A stretch of DNA of 64,000 bases from Methylobacterium sp. J-090 (GTDB lineage Bacteria; Pseudomonadota; Alphaproteobacteria; Rhizobiales; Beijerinckiaceae). This document shows, piece after piece, positions 46,044 through 54,874 of the stretch. Every line of letters starts with the position of its first letter. The first letter of the stretch is position 1. The position numbers were made by a program, and so were the translations under genes. The DNA lies in contig NZ_JAKSXV010000080.1 in the NCBI RefSeq assembly GCF_022829345.1, positions 50,142-114,141 on the forward strand, read 5' to 3'. A model generated the notes under the pieces. It made no database searches. It was given only the letters and a program-made list of their open reading frames with translations, and had not been told where the DNA came from.

Positions 46044-46649
46044 ATGTTGAACCAGCTTCGCCCCGCCCTTGTCCTGCTGACCGCCCTGACGGCCATCACC
46101 GGGCTCGCTTATCCCCTCGCGATGACCGGCATCGCGGGGACGATTTTCCCGGCCGAGGCCGCCGGCAGCCTGATCGTGCGAGACGGCAAGGTCGTCGGCT
46201 CCAGCCTGATCGGGCAGTCCTTCACCAGCGAGCGCTACTTCCAGGGGCGCCCGTCCGCCACGAGCGCCGCCGACCCAGCCGACGCCACCAAGACGGTGCC
46301 GGCGCCCTACAACGCGGCGAACTCGTCGGGTTCCAACCTCGGCCCGACCAGCGCCGCCCTGGCCGAGCGCGTGAAGGCGGATCTGGCCGCGCGTCAGGCC
46401 GAGAACCCGGGCCAGCCGGTCCCGGTCGATCTCGTGACCACGAGCGGCTCGGGCCTCGACCCGGACCTCTCGCCCGACGCCGCGTTGTTCCAGGTGCCCC
46501 GGGTCGCGAAGGCGCGTAACCTGCTCGATGATCGGGTACGGAGCCTCGTCGCGTCCCAGGTCCGGGGTCGCGTCCTCGGCATCCTGGGAGAACCGCGTGT
46601 CAACGTGCTCGCCTTGAACCTCGCCCTGGACGATCTGGGCCGGAAGTAA
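46044..46649 (+). CDS. kdpC: Potassium-transporting ATPase subunit KdpC
   Basis: 201-residue subunit with one N-terminal membrane helix (LVLLTALTAITGLAYPLAMTGIA) and a periplasmic domain. Typical motifs: FTSERYFQGRPSAT, YNAANSSGSNLGPTS, SGLDPDLSPDAALFQVPRVAKAR and VNVLALNLALD. It helps KdpB bind ATP and supports assembly. Follows kdpB by 34 bases. Confidence 0.96.
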   Translation: MLNQLRPALVLLTALTAITGLAYPLAMTGIAGTIFPAEAAGSLIVRDGKVVGSSLIGQSFTSERYFQGRPSATSAADPADATKTVPAPYNAANSSGSNLGPTSAALAERVKADLAARQAENPGQPVPVDLVTTSGSGLDPDLSPDAALFQVPRVAKARNLLDDRVRSLVASQVRGRVLGILGEPRVNVLALNLALDDLGRK

Positions 46650-46667
46650 CCTCGCCGGAAGTGCAGC

Positions 46668-49394
46668 GTGCCGACGTCGATCCCGCACCGCGACCCCGAC
46701 CGTCCTTCGCCCGACGCGCTGCTGGATGCCGCGCGCCGGGAGGAGGGCCACCGCGGCCGCCTCAAGATCTTCCTCGGTGCGGCCCCGGGGGTCGGCAAGA
46801 CCTACGAGATGCTCACCGTCGGCCGCGCCCGTCTCAAGGCCGGCACGGACGTCGTCGTCGGCGTGGTCGAGACGCATGGTCGGGCCGAGACCGAGGCCCT
46901 GGTGGAAGGCTTCGAGGTCGTGGCCCGTCATCAGGTGCCGTATCACGGCACGGTGCTGGCGGAGATGGACCTCGACGCCCTCCTCGCCCGTCAGCCGGTG
47001 CTGGCCCTCGTCGACGAGCTCGCCCACACCAACGCGCCGGGCTCGCGGCACCCGAAGCGCTATCAGGATATCGAGGAACTGCTCGACGCCGGCATCGACG
47101 TCTACACCACCCTCAATATCCAGCACGTCGAGAGCCTCAACGACGTTGTCGCCCAGATCACCCGCATTCGGGTGCGCGAGACGGTCCCCGACGGCATCCT
47201 CGACCGGGCCGACGATATCGAGGTGGTCGACCTCAATCCGGACGACCTGATCCAGCGCCTGAACGACGGCAAGGTCTACGTGAAGGGCAACGCCGAGCGT
47301 GCCCTCAAGCACTACTTTTCGCGGGGCAACCTCACGGCGCTGCGGGAGCTGGCGCTCCGCCGCACAGCCGATCGGGTCGACGACGAACTCCTGATCCACA
47401 TGCGGGCCAACGCCATCGCAGGGCCCTGGGGTGCGGGCGAGCGGGTCCTCGTCTGCGTCAGCGAAGACCCGCGCTCCGCCGGCCTCGTGCGCCACGCCAA
47501 GCGCCTCGCCGACCGGCTGCACGCGCCCTGGACGGCCATCACCGTGGAGGGGCCGCGAAGCCTCTCCCTCGACGAGGCGGCGCGCGACCGCATCGCCGAC
47601 ACCCTGCGCCTCGCCGACCGCCTCGGCGGCGACGCCGTGACCCTGCCGGGCGGACGCCGCGTGGCCGACGACATCCTCGCCCATGCCCGCTCGACCAACG
47701 TCAACCACATCATCCTCGGCAAGGCCGACCGTTCCCCGCTGTTCGAGCTTCTGAACGGCTCGGTGGTGCATGACATCGTCCGGCGCTCGGGCAACATCAG
47801 CATCCATGTCATCAGCGGCGAAGCGGCGAAGGCCGATCCGGGCCGACCGAAGACCGTTGCAACAGCGCCGACCACGCCGTCCTTCGAGGCACCGCCCTAC
47901 CTCCTCGGCCTCTTCGCGACGGCAGCGGCCCTCGGGCTTGCCCTCGTGGTCGAGCCCTATCTCGGCGTCGAGAACGCCGACCTCATCCTGCTGACCGCCA
48001 TCGTGGCCGTCGCCGTGCGCTTCGGGCTCGGTCCCTCCCTCGTCGCCGTGGCGGCGGCCTCGCTGTCCTACAACTTCTTCTTCCTGCCGCCGGTCTACAC
48101 CTTCACCATCGCGGACCCCACGAACATCGCCGCGTTCCTGCTGTTCACCGTGGTCGCGGTGGTGGTCTCGAACCTCGCCTCCCGCTCCCGCCGGGAAGCC
48201 GTCGTCTCCCGTGGCAGGGCCCGGGCGACCGAACGGCTCTACGGCTTCAGCCGTAAGCTCGCCGGGTGCGCCACCCTCGACGACGTGCTCTGGGCGACCT
48301 CCGCCCAGATTGCCGCCATGCTGAGGGTGCGCGTCGTCTTGCTGTTGCCCGAGAGCGGGGCGGTTTCGGTCCGGGCCGGCTTCCCGCCCGAGGACACCCT
48401 CGATGCTGCCGATCTCGGGGCTGCGACCTGGGCCTTCGACAACGAGCGCCTGGCCGGGCGTGGGGCCGATACCCTACCGGGGGCCAAGCGCCTGTTCCTG
48501 CCGATGCGCACGGGCCGCGGCATCGTCGGGGTGATCGGCCTCGACACCGACGGCACCGGCCCGATCCTCTCGCCGGAGAACCGACGCCTGTTCGATGTGC
48601 TGGCCGACATGGCGGCGCTGGCCATCGAACGCGTGCGGCTCGTGGAAGACCTCGACCGGGCCGAACGCGCCGCCGAGACCGACCGCCTGCGCCAGGCCCT
48701 GCTCACCTCGATCTCGCACGACCTGCGCACGCCGCTGTCCTCGGTGCTCGGGGCGGCCACCACCCTGCGTGACTTCGACGAGGCCCTGCCACGCGACGCC
48801 AAGGTGGACCTCCTCGCCACCATCATCTCGGAATCGGAGCGGTTGAACCGCTTCATCGTCAACTTGCTCGACATGACGCGGCTGGAGGCCGGAGCCGTGG
48901 CGGCGAGCCTCGCGCCGCAGGACGTCGGTGAGACCGTAGACACGGCCCTGCGCCGTCTGGGTCCGATCCTCGCCGGCCATCGGGTGTGCCTGGACCTCCC
49001 GACCGATCTGCCGGCCCTGCGCCTCGATCCGGTCCTGTTCGAGCAGGTGCTGGTCAACCTCCTCGACAACGCCGCCAAGTATGCGCCTGAAGGCTCCACC
49101 GTCACCGTCAAGGGCTCGGCCGAGCGCGGGCAGGTCCGGCTCCAGATCCTCGACGAGGGCGATGGGCTGCCCGAGGCCGATGTCGAGCGGGTGTTCGACA
49201 AGTTCTACCGCGTCCGCAAGTCCGACAGCGTCCGGGCCGGGACGGGGCTTGGCCTCGCCATCGCCCGTGGCTTCGTCGAGGCGATGGGCGGCACGCTGAC
49301 GGCGGACAACCGCCGCGACCGCCTCGGCGCCGTCTTCACCATCCTCCTGCCCGTCCCCCCGGCGGGACACGTTCACTCGGATCTGGCGGCATGA
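46668..49394 (+). CDS. kdpD: Sensor histidine kinase KdpD
   Basis: 908-residue inner-membrane kinase sensing K+ limitation or osmotic stress. An N-terminal KdpD domain with Walker A (IFLGAAPGVGKTYEML) and GSRHPKRYQDIEELLDAGIDVYTT is followed by a universal-stress-like domain. Four clustered transmembrane helices (about residues 410-510) and a GAF-like domain lead to the kinase core, with phospho-acceptor His684 in SISHDLRTPLSS and ATP-site motifs NLLDNAAKYAP and GTGLGLAIARGF. The start is a GTG at 46668. Its last bases overlap kdpE (ATGA). Confidence 0.96.
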   Translation: MPTSIPHRDPDRPSPDALLDAARREEGHRGRLKIFLGAAPGVGKTYEMLTVGRARLKAGTDVVVGVVETHGRAETEALVEGFEVVARHQVPYHGTVLAEMDLDALLARQPVLALVDELAHTNAPGSRHPKRYQDIEELLDAGIDVYTTLNIQHVESLNDVVAQITRIRVRETVPDGILDRADDIEVVDLNPDDLIQRLNDGKVYVKGNAERALKHYFSRGNLTALRELALRRTADRVDDELLIHMRANAIAGPWGAGERVLVCVSEDPRSAGLVRHAKRLADRLHAPWTAITVEGPRSLSLDEAARDRIADTLRLADRLGGDAVTLPGGRRVADDILAHARSTNVNHIILGKADRSPLFELLNGSVVHDIVRRSGNISIHVISGEAAKADPGRPKTVATAPTTPSFEAPPYLLGLFATAAALGLALVVEPYLGVENADLILLTAIVAVAVRFGLGPSLVAVAAASLSYNFFFLPPVYTFTIADPTNIAAFLLFTVVAVVVSNLASRSRREAVVSRGRARATERLYGFSRKLAGCATLDDVLWATSAQIAAMLRVRVVLLLPESGAVSVRAGFPPEDTLDAADLGAATWAFDNERLAGRGADTLPGAKRLFLPMRTGRGIVGVIGLDTDGTGPILSPENRRLFDVLADMAALAIERVRLVEDLDRAERAAETDRLRQALLTSISHDLRTPLSSVLGAATTLRDFDEALPRDAKVDLLATIISESERLNRFIVNLLDMTRLEAGAVAASLAPQDVGETVDTALRRLGPILAGHRVCLDLPTDLPALRLDPVLFEQVLVNLLDNAAKYAPEGSTVTVKGSAERGQVRLQILDEGDGLPEADVERVFDKFYRVRKSDSVRAGTGLGLAIARGFVEAMGGTLTADNRRDRLGAVFTILLPVPPAGHVHSDLAA

Positions 49395-50086
49395 GCATCA
49401 GCATCCTCGTCATCGACGACGAGCCGCCGATCCGCAAGCTCCTGCGCATGGGCCTGGCCACCCAGGGCTACGAGATCTTCGAGGCGCCCAACGGACGGAC
49501 AGCCCTCGATGTCCTGTCCCGCGAGACGGTCAATTTGATCATCCTCGACCTTGGCCTGCCGGACATGCGCGGGCACGACCTGCTCCGCGTCATCCGCAAG
49601 GATTTTCGCGATCTCCCGGTCGTCGTCCTGTCGAGCCGCGACGACGAGGCCGGCAAGGTCGAGGCCCTCGACATCGGCGCCGACGACTACGTGACCAAGC
49701 CCTTCGGCATGGGCGAGCTCCTGGCCCGCATCCGCGCGGCCCTGCGCCACCAACTCGCCGTCCAGGGCGAGCGCGCCCTGTTCGAGGTCGACGGCCTCAG
49801 CGTCGACCTGGTGCGCCGCCTCGTCCGGGTGCGCGGTGCGGACGTCAAGCTGACCCCGCGCGAGTACGACTTCCTGCGCGTCCTGATCCAGCATGCCGGC
49901 AAGGCCCTGACACACGCCCAACTTATGAGCGCGGTCTCGACCTCGTCGGACCCCCAATACCTGCGGGTCTACATGCGCCAGCTTCGCCTCAAGCTGGAGG
50001 CCGACCCCGAGCGGCCGCGCATCCTCCTGACTGAGACCGGCGTCGGGTACCGCTTGCGCGCACCGGACGACGCGGCCCGAGCCTGA
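49391..50086 (+). CDS. kdpE: Response regulator KdpE
   Basis: 231-residue OmpR-type activator of the kdp promoter. Receiver with VIDDEPPIRKLLR, phospho-acceptor Asp53 in LIILDLGLPDMRG and Lys in VTKPFGMGELLAR. The winged-helix DNA-binding domain follows (LTPREYDFLRVLIQHAGKALTHAQL, RVYMRQLRLKLE). The ATG overlaps the kdpD stop, so the two-component pair is co-translated. Confidence 0.96.
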   Translation: MSISILVIDDEPPIRKLLRMGLATQGYEIFEAPNGRTALDVLSRETVNLIILDLGLPDMRGHDLLRVIRKDFRDLPVVVLSSRDDEAGKVEALDIGADDYVTKPFGMGELLARIRAALRHQLAVQGERALFEVDGLSVDLVRRLVRVRGADVKLTPREYDFLRVLIQHAGKALTHAQLMSAVSTSSDPQYLRVYMRQLRLKLEADPERPRILLTETGVGYRLRAPDDAARA

Positions 50087-50092
50087 CGCCGG

Positions 50093-50122
50093 GACTTCCT
50101 CATCGCAGACTTCCTCATCGCA
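50093..50122. repeat. 15-base tandem duplication after kdpE
   Basis: GACTTCCTCATCGCA occurs twice in direct succession (50093-50107, 50108-50122), 6 bases after the kdpE stop. Probably a replication-slippage duplication in unconstrained DNA. Confidence 0.75.
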
Positions 50123-50239
50123 TGCCGGCAGCACCGACCGGTACTTTCCAGATATCCCAGCGCGTCGGAGCGAGCGCCGTGACTCATCCTACAGTCGCAC
50201 GACCGAGCCTTCCCGCACGACCATCGCCGAACGTCTGTC

Positions 50240-50710
50240 CCCGGACCGGCGCCCGGTCGGATTGGGTGATCAATGGGCCGGCGAACCGGTTCGCTCGGTG
50301 AGGAAGGGATTGGCGACGGCGGCGCGGGCGGCCGGCCTGCCTCACGTCCACCCCATCTGCTTCGGCATAGCGCGGCGGTGCGCTAGGCCGAGATGGGAGT
50401 GCCGATGGAAGAGATCGCATCTCATCTCGGGCATTCCAACCCGAAGGTCACCCGCGAGCTCTACGCCCTGTTCAGCCCCGAGGCCCTCACGCGGCGTGCC
50501 GGGGCCCTTGAACTGGACGATCTGGGTCTGAAGGAAGTGCCTGCGGTCGGCCGGTCCATCGAACCTGCGAAATCCGCCAAACGAACCCAAGTCAGGTTCG
50601 CCGAACCAGAGGGGACATTCGAAAAATGTCCCGCAATCCGCATTCGAAGAGGTGAAACCATTGTTCCTGCGAGGGAAAAATGGTGGGCACTACAGGGTTC
50701 GAACCTGTGA
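50240..50710 (+). pseudogene. Decayed tyrosine-recombinase (integrase) C-terminal fragment
   Basis: Remnant of a phage/island integrase readable only across frames. One frame gives QWAGEPVRSVRKGLATAARAAGLPHVHP (about 50271-50355). After a one-base shift the text continues HLLRHSAAVR, a TAG at 50390-50392, then AEMGVPMEEIASHLGHSNPKVTRELYA. The H-x-x-R box (HLLRH) and the second His box (LGHS) are recognisable; the N-terminal catalytic domain is gone. The 3' end runs into the antisense 3' end of tRNA-Val, the usual place for an integrase beside its attachment site. Confidence 0.78.
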
Positions 50711-50755
50711 CCCCTACCATGTCAAGGTAGTGCTCTACCGCTGAGCTAAGCGCCC
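50681..50755 (-). tRNA. tRNA-Val (GAC anticodon)
   Basis: 75 bases including encoded CCA, read on the minus strand. The acceptor GGGCGCT pairs with AGTGCCC, the anticodon arm is CTACC-TTGACAT-GGTAG with anticodon GAC, the T loop is TTCGAAC, and the discriminator is A. Its 3' end faces a decayed integrase, so it is a likely attachment site for an integrated element lying to its left. Confidence 0.95.
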
Positions 50756-50963
50756 TCACCGGCGGCGTCCCCGCCGGTGAGGGGGGCTATAGCTTCTGGT
50801 TCCGGGGGGCGCAAGCGCAAAGGCGGCTTCGCAAGGCACCGCGCGATCCATTTTCCTGCGCCGATCCCGAAAGTAGGCTAAGGGCCGGGCCGGCAGCCAC
50901 GGACCGGTCTCCTCAAGGGGCCCGAAATCCCGGGCGGATCGGGCGCGCGAGCAACGGTGAGGA

Positions 50964-52010
50964 ATGCGGTTCTACGTCGATCACGACCGGGGCGATGAGA
51001 TCAGGTGCTGGGTGGTCCCGGACAACCCCCTGGCGATCAGCCGCGTCTTCGTCGCCCTGGAGGGGCGCCGGGTCGCCGAGGTTCCCGCCACGATCACGGA
51101 TGACGGCATCCGGGCCAATGGCTGGCACTCCACCGGGCAATGCGTCTTCCGGCTCACCCCGGAGGAGGTGCCGGGTCTTGCGGAGGCGCGGCGGGTCGAG
51201 GTCTACGACACCGACACCAACGTCCTCATCTACCGGCGCATCCGCCAGGACGGGATACGGCCGGGCAAGGTTCTCCTCATCGACACCAGCATCGTGCCGG
51301 AGACCCGCATCCCTTCGGCCCTGTTCGACCGGTTCCAGCAGAGCTACATCGGCATCGGCCGCCTGTCCGACGAGGTGCTGCGTGTGCTGTTCGAGAGCCC
51401 GTGGCTGGCCTCGTCCTTCCTGTCCGGCGCCATCGTCGTGCCGCGCTACGAAGGCTTCTTCGCCAGCGACGACTTTCTCACGACGGCCCTGGTCCACGAC
51501 CCCTACACCGAGATGGCGACCCGCCTGCTCTGGCTGAAGGCCCGCACCGCCGTGGCCGCCGATCCCGACCAAGCCTGGCGCCTCGGCCGCCTCGCCGAGG
51601 CGGCGGATTTCGCCGGCGACTACGATTACGACGACGTGAAGAGTCTCAAGCGCTTTTTCCGGATGATGCCGGAGCAGGCCTACCGCCTCCTCTACAATCC
51701 CCTGGCCCGCCAGTTCGGCACCAAGCTGCCCGACGACCGCCTGACCCCGGGCAATTCCATCGTCGCCATCGAGATCCTGGCCCGCGTCGGCATCGTCGGC
51801 CACCGCGAATTCTACGAGGCCTTCGCCACCACGCTGTTCGACCGCCTCGGGATCGAGGCCGTCGTGCCCGAGCCCGAGCCGATTTCCGAGACGGTCCTGG
51901 CGCTGGCTGCGCGCCTGCGCGGCCTGCGGGTGGCGCAGGACATGCTGGTCTTCGACGTCGCCATGGCGGATGCCGTGCGCGATGCCGTCGCCAAGGGCTG
52001 GACCGTCTGA
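50964..52010 (+). CDS. Unknown protein in the polysaccharide region
   Basis: 348-residue soluble protein that I do not recognise. The N-terminal third looks beta-rich (RFYVDHDRGDEIRCWVVPDNPLAISRVFVAL). The rest is mostly helical, with YIGIGRLSDEVLRVLFESPWLASSFLSG and DDVKSLKRFFRMMPEQAYRLLYNPL. No signal peptide, membrane helix or catalytic motif is apparent. TGAGGA precedes the ATG. It stops 2 bases before the glycosyltransferase start, so the two are co-translated and it probably serves the same surface-glycan pathway. Confidence 0.7.
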   Translation: MRFYVDHDRGDEIRCWVVPDNPLAISRVFVALEGRRVAEVPATITDDGIRANGWHSTGQCVFRLTPEEVPGLAEARRVEVYDTDTNVLIYRRIRQDGIRPGKVLLIDTSIVPETRIPSALFDRFQQSYIGIGRLSDEVLRVLFESPWLASSFLSGAIVVPRYEGFFASDDFLTTALVHDPYTEMATRLLWLKARTAVAADPDQAWRLGRLAEAADFAGDYDYDDVKSLKRFFRMMPEQAYRLLYNPLARQFGTKLPDDRLTPGNSIVAIEILARVGIVGHREFYEAFATTLFDRLGIEAVVPEPEPISETVLALAARLRGLRVAQDMLVFDVAMADAVRDAVAKGWTV

Positions 52011-52012
52011 GC

Positions 52013-54169
52013 ATGGAGCCGGACACGGTCGCGGCGCCCTCGGCCCGCCTGCCCGGCGGCGTGAGGCCCTTCGCGGCCGAGGGCGCGTCCCTGCGCCTCG
52101 ACCTTACCGGAGCCGGCCTCGGCGGCGCCTGGGTGACGATCCGGTTCTCCGACGCGGGCAGCGGTGGCATCGCCCGCCTTCTGATCAGCCTGCTCGGCGA
52201 GGGCCGCCAGGGCGCGGTCCTGTCGGAAGAGGCCCTGGGCGGCGATACTTTCGCCTGGACCGGGCGCCTGCCCGAGGGCGTCCGCGCCCTCGTCCTCTCG
52301 CCCCTGGCGCCGGGCCGGCCCTTCGCCCTCGCGCGTTTCTCCATCCGCCGGCAGGGCCGCCTCGCCCTCGCGGCCCGCGCGGTCGTGAGGCACCCGACAT
52401 CGACCGCCCGCGCCGTGTACTGGCGCTGCCTCGGCCTGAAGGTGCGCGGGCGCGGCCTGCTCGCCGCGGCGCTCGCCCATCGCCGGAACACCGGGTATCC
52501 CGCCTGGATCCGGCGGTTCGACACCCTCGACGGCCCCGGGCGGGCCCGCCTGCGCGCCGAGGCGGCCGCATGGCCCGACCCGCCCCTGATCTCCGTCCTG
52601 ATGCCGGTCCACGATCCCGCGCCGCGGGTGCTGGAGGCGGCCCTGCGATCGGTGCGGGGGCAGCTCTCTCCGCATTGGGAACTCTGCGTCGTCGACGACG
52701 CCTCCTCCGATCCCGCCGTCGGCCGGTGTCTCGCGGCCCATGCGGCGGCGGACCCGCGCATCCGGGTGATGCGGCGCGCCGTCAACGGCCATATCGCGCG
52801 GGCCACCAACGACGCCCTGGCCATGGCGCGGGGGGCCTACGTCGCCTTCCTCGACCACGACGACGTCCTCTCGGAAACGGCGCTGTTCCACGTGGGCCAG
52901 GCCGTTCGTGCCGATCCCGGCCTCGTCCTCGTCTACAGCGACGAGGACAAGATCGACGGGCGCGGGCGCCGCTTCGAGCCGCACTTCAAGTCGGGCTTCG
53001 ACCGCGAACTCCTCTACGGGCAGAACTACATCAACCACCTCACGGTGGTGCGGACCGCCGAGTTGCGGGCGCTCGGCGGCCTGCGCCCCGGGTTCGAGGG
53101 CAGCCAGGACCACGACCTGCTCCTGCGCCTCACCGCCGGCCTCGCGCCGGAGCGCGTGCGCCACATTCCGAAGGTGCTCTATCACTGGCGCGCCGCGGGG
53201 GGGTCCGGCACCTTCTCCGACCGGGCGCTGGCGCAAGCCGAATCCGCGCGTCTCACCGCCCTCGCCGAGGTGGCGGTCGCCTTCGGGGCCCGTGCGGAAC
53301 GCGGGCCGTTGGGCTTCAACCGCCTGGTGCGGCCCCTGCCCGATCCGCCCCCGCGGGTCTCTATCGTCATCCCCACCCGCGACCGGGCCGAACTCCTGGG
53401 GACGGTCCTGCACGGTCTCTTCGCGGCGACGGACTACCCGGATCTCGAGGTCGTGGTCGTGGACAACGACAGCCGCGAGGCGGCCACCCGCGCTCTGTTC
53501 GCGCGCCGTGCCGGGGACACGCGCCTCCGGATCCTGCCCGTCCCGGGGCCGTTCAACTTCTCGGATCTGTCGAACCGGGGGGCGGCCGCCGCCACGGGGG
53601 CGGTGCTCTTGTTCCTCAACAACGACGTCGAAATCATCGAGTCCGGCTGGCTGCGGGAGATGGTCTCCATCGTCCTCGACCCCGGCGTCGGGGCGGTGGG
53701 CGCCAAGCTGCTCTATCCCGACGGCACCCTCCAGCACGGCGGCATCGTCCTCGGCATCGGCGGGGTCGCGGGCCACAGCCACCTCGGCCTGCCGGGCGCG
53801 GAACCAGGCTACTTCGCCCGGATGGTGCTGACGCAGGAGGTCTCCGCCGTGACCGGGGCGTGCCTCGCCGTGCGGGCCGAGGTCTTCGCGGAGGTCGGCG
53901 GGTTCGATGCGGAGCACCTCGCCGTCGCCTTCAACGACGTCGACCTGTGCCTGCGCCTGCGCGGGGCCGGCTACCGCAACGTCTGGACGCCGCATGCCCG
54001 CCTCATCCACCACGAATCGAAGAGCCGTGGCCCCGAGGACACGCCGGAGAAGCGGGCCCGGTTCGAGGCCGAGACGCGGGTGATGCAGGCGCGCTGGGAG
54101 CCCCAGCTGCGAGCCGACCCGTACTACAATCCCAATCTTTCGCGGGGGTCGGCGCATTTTCGCCTGTGA
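52013..54169 (+). CDS. Two-domain GT2 glycosyltransferase
   Basis: 718-residue cytoplasmic glycosyltransferase with an N-terminal region of about 190 residues of unknown fold and two GT2 (GT-A) domains. The first starts at ISVLMPVHDP (about residue 192) with FLDHDDVLSE as the metal-binding acidic motif and SDEDKID. The second starts at VSIVIPTRDRAELL (about 449) with FLNNDVEI and the acceptor-site AFNDVDLCLRLRGAGYRNVWTPHA. Such tandem GT2 enzymes build O-antigen or capsule backbones. It is coupled to the upstream unknown gene; donor and acceptor are unknown. Confidence 0.88.
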   Translation: MEPDTVAAPSARLPGGVRPFAAEGASLRLDLTGAGLGGAWVTIRFSDAGSGGIARLLISLLGEGRQGAVLSEEALGGDTFAWTGRLPEGVRALVLSPLAPGRPFALARFSIRRQGRLALAARAVVRHPTSTARAVYWRCLGLKVRGRGLLAAALAHRRNTGYPAWIRRFDTLDGPGRARLRAEAAAWPDPPLISVLMPVHDPAPRVLEAALRSVRGQLSPHWELCVVDDASSDPAVGRCLAAHAAADPRIRVMRRAVNGHIARATNDALAMARGAYVAFLDHDDVLSETALFHVGQAVRADPGLVLVYSDEDKIDGRGRRFEPHFKSGFDRELLYGQNYINHLTVVRTAELRALGGLRPGFEGSQDHDLLLRLTAGLAPERVRHIPKVLYHWRAAGGSGTFSDRALAQAESARLTALAEVAVAFGARAERGPLGFNRLVRPLPDPPPRVSIVIPTRDRAELLGTVLHGLFAATDYPDLEVVVVDNDSREAATRALFARRAGDTRLRILPVPGPFNFSDLSNRGAAAATGAVLLFLNNDVEIIESGWLREMVSIVLDPGVGAVGAKLLYPDGTLQHGGIVLGIGGVAGHSHLGLPGAEPGYFARMVLTQEVSAVTGACLAVRAEVFAEVGGFDAEHLAVAFNDVDLCLRLRGAGYRNVWTPHARLIHHESKSRGPEDTPEKRARFEAETRVMQARWEPQLRADPYYNPNLSRGSAHFRL

Positions 54170-54874
54170 TGCGCGGCCCGGCGTGCTCTCCGACGACGCG
54201 GAGACCGGTTCGTCGCAAGGAGCACGACACAAGCGAGCACGATGCAGGGCGCTCGAGACGTGATCCGATCCGACTCGATCAGGCACGGCTCGGGCCGAGG
54301 ATGGCCCGTGACGTCGCGCCCGCGACGGTTGATGTTGCAGTGCGGCGACACGTTGCCGCGTTCCGCGCCGTCCGGCATCGTGAGCCGGCGACGATCCCGT
54401 GCCCTGTGTGTCTTGGACGTGACAGGCCTGCCTTGGAATTGCTTAAAGTCGGGATGATAAGCGGCCCTGCGACCGTAGAAGCGGCGCCGCCCGCGCATCG
54501 CCGGCGACGGGGCACGACCCCGATCCGATCCACGAGGGCCACCGGGAAGCACATGGCATCTTTTCGCAAGTCGATTCCGGATTCCAAGTCGATTCACGGC
54601 GCGCGGGCCATCGTGCCGTCCCGTTCGCGCTCGCGCTCGGTCGTCCACGACGCCTAGCCTGTCCCGGGGACGGTTATCGGACCCGATCCCCTCGGCCGTT
54701 CCTGATCGGAGCCGTGCCGTCCATCGATGAAGACGCGCAGCCGGATCGTCAGTCCTTGCGCGAGCCTCGCCCGCCCCCTTTCCCGCGTGTTGGACACCGT
54801 CGTGGTGCCATACTAAGGATCGGGCGGATTGCCCGGCCCCTCCCCGAGGCCGGTCTCGTTCCCCGTTCAAGAGC
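54170..54874. other. 705-base intergenic region
   Basis: No convincing gene on either strand; the short frames here have no recognisable content or ribosome sites. It should contain the promoter of the synthase operon. I see no strong hairpin or repeat, and only a weak promoter-like TTGGAC...TACTAA near 54790-54816. Confidence 0.5.

Noticed and set aside
54786..54820. A sigma-70 promoter for the synthase operon
   Set aside because: The TTGGAC and TACTAA-like hexamers are only about 15 bases apart and poorly matched; too weak to annotate.
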